Shown one piece after another: positions 59,416 through 64,000 of a stretch of DNA of 64,000 nucleotides. The stretch comes from Pannonibacter anstelovis. GTDB lineage: Bacteria > Pseudomonadota > Alphaproteobacteria > Rhizobiales > Stappiaceae. A model generated the notes under the pieces. The model was not told where the DNA came from, did not search any database, and saw nothing but the letters and a program-made list of their open reading frames with translations. The translations under genes and the position numbers were made by a program. Positions within the stretch are counted from its first letter, which is position 1. Every line of letters starts with the position of its first letter. The stretch is taken from positions 248,001 through 312,000 of the forward strand of contig NZ_JBAKBF010000002.1 of the NCBI RefSeq assembly GCF_036881715.1, written 5' to 3'.

Positions 59416-59544
59416 CAAATGAATAGGCGGTTGATCCTGTGGTGCGTGCTGGTTGTCCAATGCAAAATCCCGGACTAGGGTCCGCCTCAACCAACGCACA
59501 GGGGCCAGTTCCGGGCCTCCTTCAAAGCACATGGGCGGGCCGGC

Positions 59545-59889
59545 ATGACGGTGATTTTCAAGATACTGACACGCAACCTTTGGGATGACGCCGTGAGCCG
59601 TGGCAGGTTCGATGGCGCGCCGGTCGACCTTGCCGATGGCTATATCCACTTTTCGACGGCGGAGCAGGTGCGTGAGACGGCTGCCAAACACTTCGCCGGG
59701 CAGGACGGCCTCTTGCTGGCAGCCTTTGACAGCGAGGCTTTCGGGCAGCCGGTCAAGTGGGAGCCCTCGCGCGGCGGCGCGCTGTTCCCGCATCTTTACG
59801 CCAGCTTCGATCCGGCCTGTGCCCTGTGGGTCAAGGCACTTCCACTTGGCCCGGACGGGCAGCATGTATTTCCTGACCTGACGAAGTGA
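59545..59889 (+). CDS. DUF952-domain protein
   Basis: 114 residues of the DUF952 family (FKILTRNLWDDAVSRG, DLADGYIHFSTAEQVRETA, LLLAAFDSEAFG, KWEPSRGGALFPHLYA). Function unknown, related to tRNA 2'-phosphotransferase-like folds by some reports. Directly upstream of pyrD (10-base gap), a pair conserved in many Hyphomicrobiales. Confidence 0.85.
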   Translation: MTVIFKILTRNLWDDAVSRGRFDGAPVDLADGYIHFSTAEQVRETAAKHFAGQDGLLLAAFDSEAFGQPVKWEPSRGGALFPHLYASFDPACALWVKALPLGPDGQHVFPDLTK

Positions 59890-59899
59890 ACCCACGCCC

Positions 59900-60997
59900 A
59901 TGTTCCAGTCCCTTGCCAATCGCCTGACTCTCCGGGCTCTCCATTGTGTCGACGCCGAAACGGCCCACGGCGTGACAATCCGCGCGCTCGCCAGCGGGGT
60001 TTATCCGCGCTTTTCCAACGCGAGCCTGCCCTCCCTGCGGCAGGAGGTGCTGGGTTTGAGCTTCCCGAACCCGCTCGGCATGGCTGCTGGCTTTGACAAG
60101 AACGGAGAAGTTCCGGATGCGATCCTCGGGATGGGGTTCGGCTTTGCCGAGGCCGGAACCGTGACACCGCGCCCGCAGGGGGGCAATCTGCGCCCGCGCC
60201 TGTTCCGCCTGCCGGCCGATCAGGGGGTGATCAACCGCTTCGGCTTCAACAACGAGGGGCATGCTGCGCTGCTGGCCCGGCTGGAAGCGCGCAAGGGCAG
60301 AGGCGGCATCGTCGGTGTCAACGTGGGCGCCAACAAGGATGCGGCGGACCGGGTGGCCGACTATGTGACCGGTATCCGCACCTTCGCGCATCTTGCCGCC
60401 TACTTCACCGTCAACATTTCCTCACCCAACACGCCGGGCCTGCGCGATCTGCAGGCCAAGGCGGCGCTGGATGAGCTGCTGTCTGCCGTCATGGCCGAGC
60501 GTGATGCGCAGAGCCTGCAGGTGGGACGCAAGGTGCCGGTGTTTTTGAAGATTGCGCCGGATGTCTCAGCCGAAGGGCTGGAGGACATTGCCGAAGCGGT
60601 GCTGACCCACAAGGTCGACGGGCTGATCGTCTCCAACACCACGCTGTCGCGCGCAGGACTTCAGGACATGCAGACAGCGCAGGAAGCGGGCGGGCTTTCC
60701 GGCCGTCCCCTGTTCCGGCGGGCAACGATCATTCTGGCCCGCACACGCAAGCTGGTGGGGCCAGATCTGCCGATCATCGGCGTTGGCGGCATCGACAGTC
60801 CGGAGACGGCTCTGGTCAAGATCACCGCCGGGGCAACGCTGTTGCAGGTCTATTCGTCGCTGGTCTACAAGGGGCCGGGGCTGGTTCCCGCCATCCTCAA
60901 GCATCTGGATGCGGAGTTGAAGCGGCATGGGCTGGCAAGCCTCGAGAAGCTGCGCTCAGTCAATGCGGATGCCTGGGCGAGCGAGAATCTCGACTGA
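59900..60997 (+). CDS. pyrD: Quinone-dependent dihydroorotate dehydrogenase
   Basis: 365 residues of class 2. An N-terminal amphipathic stretch, GMAAGFDKNGEVPDAILGMG (FMN), NRFGFNNEGH, VNISSPNTPGLRDLQ (active Ser), NTTLSRAG and VGGIDSPETALVKITAGA. Oxidises dihydroorotate to orotate at the membrane with ubiquinone. Follows the DUF952 gene. A hairpin terminator lies after it. Confidence 0.95.
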   Translation: MFQSLANRLTLRALHCVDAETAHGVTIRALASGVYPRFSNASLPSLRQEVLGLSFPNPLGMAAGFDKNGEVPDAILGMGFGFAEAGTVTPRPQGGNLRPRLFRLPADQGVINRFGFNNEGHAALLARLEARKGRGGIVGVNVGANKDAADRVADYVTGIRTFAHLAAYFTVNISSPNTPGLRDLQAKAALDELLSAVMAERDAQSLQVGRKVPVFLKIAPDVSAEGLEDIAEAVLTHKVDGLIVSNTTLSRAGLQDMQTAQEAGGLSGRPLFRRATIILARTRKLVGPDLPIIGVGGIDSPETALVKITAGATLLQVYSSLVYKGPGLVPAILKHLDAELKRHGLASLEKLRSVNADAWASENLD

Positions 60998-61009
60998 TTG
61001 ACATAGGAA

Positions 61010-61035
61010 AGGCCGGAGCTGCGAAACTCCGGCCT
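61010..61035. terminator. Terminator between pyrD and convergent channel gene
   Basis: AGGCCGGAG and CTCCGGCCT pair over nine bases with an eight-base loop (CTGCGAAA), 13 bases after the pyrD stop. Confidence 0.7.
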
Positions 61036-61064
61036 CTCGGTTCGTGCTTCTGGAAGGAAAACCG

Positions 61065-61859
61065 TCAGCGGCCAGCTGTCTGCTGGCGAAGTGTCTCGAC
61101 CTCCCGCCGCAGGGCGCGGATTTCTTCGAGGATGACGCCTGTTTCATCGTGGATTGCCTGCCGGTCGGCTTCGGCAATGGTCTCCGTTTCGGACTGCATG
61201 GCCGAAACGATGATACCGATGAACAGGTTGAGCACGGTGAAGGCCGTGCAGACAAGGAAGGGCAGGAAGAAGGCCCAGGCATAGGGGTGCACTTCCATCA
61301 CCGGCCGCACGATGCCCATGGACCAGCTTTCCAGCGTCATGACCTGGAACAGGGTGTAGAGCGAGCGGCCAAGATCTCCGAACCATTCCGGGAAAGTCTC
61401 GCCATAAAGCTTCGTGGCCATGACGGCGAAGACATAGAAGACGAGGCTCATCAGCACCATGATGGAACCCATACCGGGCAGCGCGGTGACCAGCCCGCCG
61501 ATGACACGCCGCAGCGAGGGAACCACTGAGATGAGGCGCAGCACGCGCAGGATGCGCAGCGCACGCAGCACCGAGAAGGGGCCGCTTGCGGGCACAAGGG
61601 CGATGGCCACGATCGCGAAGTCGAAGATGCTCCAGGGATCGCGGAAGAAGTACAGCCGGTGCACATAAAGGCGCAGAAGCAGTTCCACAACGAACAAGCC
61701 CAGGATGATCTTGTCGAGTGTGTGGAGCAGCGGGCCAATCGACGCCATGACCGTGGGGCTGGTCTCAAGGCCGAGCGTGATGGCGTTGACGACGATGATC
61801 GCAATGATGGCCGCTTCCCAGCGGCTTGAGGTGATGAGTGCCTTCAAAGTCTGGCGCAT
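61065..61859 (-). CDS. Single-domain voltage-gated ion channel (NaChBac-like)
   Basis: 264 residues from ATG 61859, six transmembrane segments. S4 has regularly spaced Arg (ALRILRVLRLISVVPSLRR). The pore selectivity filter is TLESWSM, almost the TLESWAS of bacterial sodium channels. After S6 a coiled-coil-like tail (IRALRREVETLRQQ) should assemble the tetramer. Conducts Na+ (or Ca2+) on depolarisation. Confidence 0.88.
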   Translation of the reverse strand: MRQTLKALITSSRWEAAIIAIIVVNAITLGLETSPTVMASIGPLLHTLDKIILGLFVVELLLRLYVHRLYFFRDPWSIFDFAIVAIALVPASGPFSVLRALRILRVLRLISVVPSLRRVIGGLVTALPGMGSIMVLMSLVFYVFAVMATKLYGETFPEWFGDLGRSLYTLFQVMTLESWSMGIVRPVMEVHPYAWAFFLPFLVCTAFTVLNLFIGIIVSAMQSETETIAEADRQAIHDETGVILEEIRALRREVETLRQQTAGR

Positions 61860-62151
61860 GCTGAGAAATATCCATTTGGAAACACGGCTTGATGCCGCCC
61901 GCGCAAACTGGCGGCTCCGCCCTTGATACGCAATAGGCCGCATGAGGCCGCAAACGAAAATCTTCCGGCTTTTGCCTGCTGCTGCCCGTGAAATTCCGGG
62001 AGTGGCGAAGTCATCCGGGACTGCTGCGCATCCGGCGCGGTTGAAAAGCCTTTCGGCCCCGCTTGACAGAACTGCCGCCGCAGGCGATCTAATGCGCCAA
62101 GGCCACGGCATCCGGGCACGCCTTGCCCCTTTTCGATGCCGTCATGCTCCA

Positions 62152-62225
62152 GCGGGTATGATGTAATGGTAGCCTGTCAGCTTCCCAAGCTGAACGCGCG
62201 GGTTCGATTCCCGCTACCCGCTCCA
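62152..62225 (+). tRNA. tRNA-Gly (CCC)
   Basis: GCGGGTA acceptor arm pairs with TACCCGC; D arm, anticodon stem TCAGC/GCTGA with loop TTCCCAA (anticodon CCC at 62184-62186), T arm with GGTTCGATTCC, and an encoded CCA (62223-62225). Reads GGG codons. Confidence 0.96.
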
Positions 62226-62242
62226 GATCCTTTCTTTATCTT

Positions 62243-62321
62243 TCGTCATGGTCGGGCTTGTCCCGACCATCTGCAAATCATTGATTTGTATAGATCCTCG
62301 GCACAGGGCCGAGGATGACGA
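62243..62321. repeat. MITE-like palindromic element, 79 bases
   Basis: TCGTCAT at the left end and ATGACGA at the right are terminal inverted repeats. Inside, ATGGTCGGG-CTTGT-CCCGACCAT and ATCCTCGGC-ACAGG-GCCGAGGAT form two perfect nine-pair hairpins separated by an AT-rich palindrome. It lies between tRNA-Gly and vapB. Related in the first seven bases to 376-408. Confidence 0.65.
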
Positions 62322-62395
62322 TGGAGGAGTGACTGGTTTCTCAGCAGTCCGGCGTCACTGGTGCTATTCTTGCGCCTGAGAACGGAGGCCAGATC

Positions 62396-62689
62396 ATGAA
62401 ACTGACAATCAATGTTGATGACGAGCTTCTTGAGGCGGCCCGAGACCTGACTGGCACAATGGAGACCACTGCCATCGTGCATCAGGCGCTGGAGACGCTG
62501 GTGCGGGTCGAGACGGGTAGGCGCCTGATAGCGCTGGGTGGCACAATGCCGGATGCTGAGGCTGTTTCCGATACCTATGAGCGCCGGACCGAGGAACGGA
62601 TTGAAATGGCATTGGCCGATCGCCGTCCCTCCGTTTCAGGGAGCGATGCCGACCTTCAGATCGAAGCGGTTCTTGCTCTTAAGAAGTGA
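62396..62689 (+). CDS. vapB: Orphan VapB-family antitoxin with long C-terminal tail
   Basis: 97 residues. The N-terminal ribbon-helix-helix-type part (MKLTINVDDELLEAARDLTG, ETTAIVHQALETLVRVETG, RLIALGGTMPD) is VapB of the DUF2191 type. Typical members end soon after this; here an extra ~40 residues follow (SDTYERRTEERIEMALADRR). No VapC toxin gene or remnant is seen within the 77 bases to the next gene. Confidence 0.8.
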   Translation: MKLTINVDDELLEAARDLTGTMETTAIVHQALETLVRVETGRRLIALGGTMPDAEAVSDTYERRTEERIEMALADRRPSVSGSDADLQIEAVLALKK

Positions 62690-62766
62690 GTTCAATGGCA
62701 GGCCGCGTCGGAAGTCTATCATGAGAAATTGCGGCCCAGCTTCAGCGTTTGAGGTTCGGCAGCCCT

Positions 62767-64000
62767 CTACCCGCTCCTGTCCTCCCCCTTCTTGCCGAAG
62801 TCCGGTGTCTTGCGCTTGCGGGCGGTGCCGTGGGTGGTCTTGTGCCAGTGGTGGGGGCGGATGAAGAAGTCCCAGACGGCGCGGTAGAAGGCGAAGCTGG
62901 CGCAGAGCCAGTAGGCGGGAATGAGGGCGAGATCGCTGAAACGCGGGTCGAAGCCGCGGGCGCGCGCGGCGCTGCGCCCTGCAATGACGGCGGCGCCATA
63001 GCCGGAAATGGCGGCCAGCGCGCTGAGGCAGACGGTGATGTCGGACATGAGCCCATCGGGCACGGGCATGTTCCACAGGCCGATCAGGTAGCCCATCAGG
63101 ATCATGCAGAATATGGGATGAAGGGCGAGCGTCAGCAGGCTGCCACCGATGAGGAAGGCGATCGGCACCGCCCGGCGCGGGCTCATGTCACGCCACAGCA
63201 TGGATGGATCGCGCATGTGGACGAGCACTGTCTGCAGCCAGCCCTTGTACCAGCGCGCCCGCTGCGCGTACCACACCTTCCACGTCACCGGCGCCTCTTC
63301 ATAGGTGGCACTGTCGAGGGCGCCACTGGAAAAGCCGAAGCGGGCAAGACGCAGGCCAAGGTCGGCGTCCTCCGTGACATTGTACGGATCCCAGCCGCCG
63401 GCGGTGACGAGGGCCGCGCGGCGGAAATGGTTTGAGGTGCCGCCCAGCGGAAAGGGCCACTCCTCGCCGGAAAACCACGGAATGACCTGATCGAACAGGC
63501 TCGCGTATTCCATCGCAAACTGGCGGGTGAAAAAGCTCTCCTCCGCATTGTCGATGACAAGGCTCGCCTGCAGGCAGGCGAGGCTCTCCGGACTTTCCCG
63601 GAACTTGCGTGCCGCCTTTTTCAGCTGGCCGGGCTCAGGCCGGTCTTCCGCATCATAAATGGTGACGAATTCGCCCATGGAAGATTCCAGCCCATAGGCC
63701 AGAGCCCTTGGCTTGGTGCGCGGATGGCCCGGCGGCACCACCACCACTTCCATGCCCGCGCGCAGCAGCCCCTTGAACGCCAGGCGGGTTTCCCGGTCAT
63801 CCTGCTCCACCAGAAAACGGATGTCGAGCCGGTCTGCCGGATAATCGAGCCTGGCAAGGCCTTCCACCAGCGACGGCACGACGGCAGCCTCCTTGTAGAG
63901 CGGAACGAGCACCGTATAGAGCGGCCACTCTTCCGAAGGTGGCCGGGCATGGCGCTCTGGTGCCGTCTGCTGGGACTGAAAAAAGGCTTCTTCGGCGGCA
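62767..64000 (-). CDS. Family 2 glycosyltransferase, 5' end outside window
   Basis: The frame stays open from the right edge, so the N-terminus is missing. Visible: VLVPLYKEAAVVPSLVEGLA (GT-A start), VTIYDAEDRPEPGQL (the DxD-type metal motif), GGTSNHFRRAAL and VTEDADLGLRLARFG, then QRARWYKGWLQTVL, the QxxRW of processive synthases, followed by several membrane helices near the C-terminus. It resembles cellulose-synthase-like enzymes making surface polysaccharide; product unknown. Ends in a basic tail. Confidence 0.85.
   Translation of the reverse strand, partial: AAEEAFFQSQQTAPERHARPPSEEWPLYTVLVPLYKEAAVVPSLVEGLARLDYPADRLDIRFLVEQDDRETRLAFKGLLRAGMEVVVVPPGHPRTKPRALAYGLESSMGEFVTIYDAEDRPEPGQLKKAARKFRESPESLACLQASLVIDNAEESFFTRQFAMEYASLFDQVIPWFSGEEWPFPLGGTSNHFRRAALVTAGGWDPYNVTEDADLGLRLARFGFSSGALDSATYEEAPVTWKVWYAQRARWYKGWLQTVLVHMRDPSMLWRDMSPRRAVPIAFLIGGSLLTLALHPIFCMILMGYLIGLWNMPVPDGLMSDITVCLSALAAISGYGAAVIAGRSAARARGFDPRFSDLALIPAYWLCASFAFYRAVWDFFIRPHHWHKTTHGTARKRKTPDFGKKGEDRSG

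Noticed and set aside
1..64000. CRISPR arrays, prophages, insertion sequences, integrases
   Set aside because: No regularly spaced repeats, no transposase, integrase or phage structural motifs were found in any frame; only short palindromic repeats are present.

Overview
The window is about 62-63% G+C, densely coded on both strands, and reads as chromosomal core DNA of an alphaproteobacterium, most likely of the order Hyphomicrobiales (Rhizobiales). Evidence: a GcrA cell-cycle regulator with a CtrA-type site in its promoter, a NadQ-type NAD regulator, the divergent ygfZ/pyrC pair, an xseB/dxs neighbourhood, a TIGR02301-like protein, the alphaproteobacterial long forms of PstC and PstA, and betaine-lipid genes btaA/btaB. 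A genus cannot be fixed from sequence reading alone (Stappiaceae-like relatives are a guess). No prophage, insertion sequence, CRISPR array or rRNA operon was seen. One tRNA (Gly, anticodon CCC) is present.

Layout. 0-5 kb: end of an MFS transporter, then nadQ, a tyrosine phosphatase, an HD hydrolase and ygfZ on the minus strand, with pyrC divergent. 5-9 kb: an L,D-transpeptidase, then the translationally coupled btaA-btaB pair behind a good PhoB box. 9-16 kb: small and hypothetical genes, Nudix, SRAP peptidase, a GNAT-like protein, a TPR-methyltransferase and a dienelactone hydrolase. 16-28 kb, nearly all minus: RNA methyltransferase, tlyA, a copper-delivery group (SCO, PCu(A)C, a DUF2946-like protein and an unlisted 45-residue membrane protein), MFS, dxs, a LuxR-type regulator, xseB, a deacetylase and a Sua5-type enzyme. 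Two intergenic regions here look like non-coding RNA or attenuator loci. 28-38 kb: acyl-CoA dehydrogenase and enoyl-CoA hydratase behind a palindromic operator, a DnaJ-like chaperone, pdxH, corA and assorted enzymes.

38.9-48 kb: a complete phosphate module phoR-pstS-pstS-pstC-pstA-pstB-phoU-phoB with two different PstS proteins, each with PhoB-box-like repeats upstream. Together with the Pho box at btaA it suggests one response to phosphate starvation: high-affinity uptake plus replacement of phospholipid by phosphorus-free betaine lipid. 48-52 kb: gcrA, then argD-argF-hslO. 52-57 kb: a decarboxylating dehydrogenase and a leaderless substrate-binding protein divergent from a GntR regulator, with a perfect inverted repeat between them, a second deacetylase and an AraC regulator. 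57-64 kb: a degenerate nuclease-like secreted protein, an S24-type regulator lacking both catalytic residues and facing a nested palindrome, DUF952-pyrD, a NaChBac-like channel, tRNA-Gly, a palindromic repeat element, an orphan VapB and a truncated glycosyltransferase.

Starts were chosen by Shine-Dalgarno spacing and homologous N-termini and are stated where they matter. All family assignments are from motif recognition by eye; no search was run.
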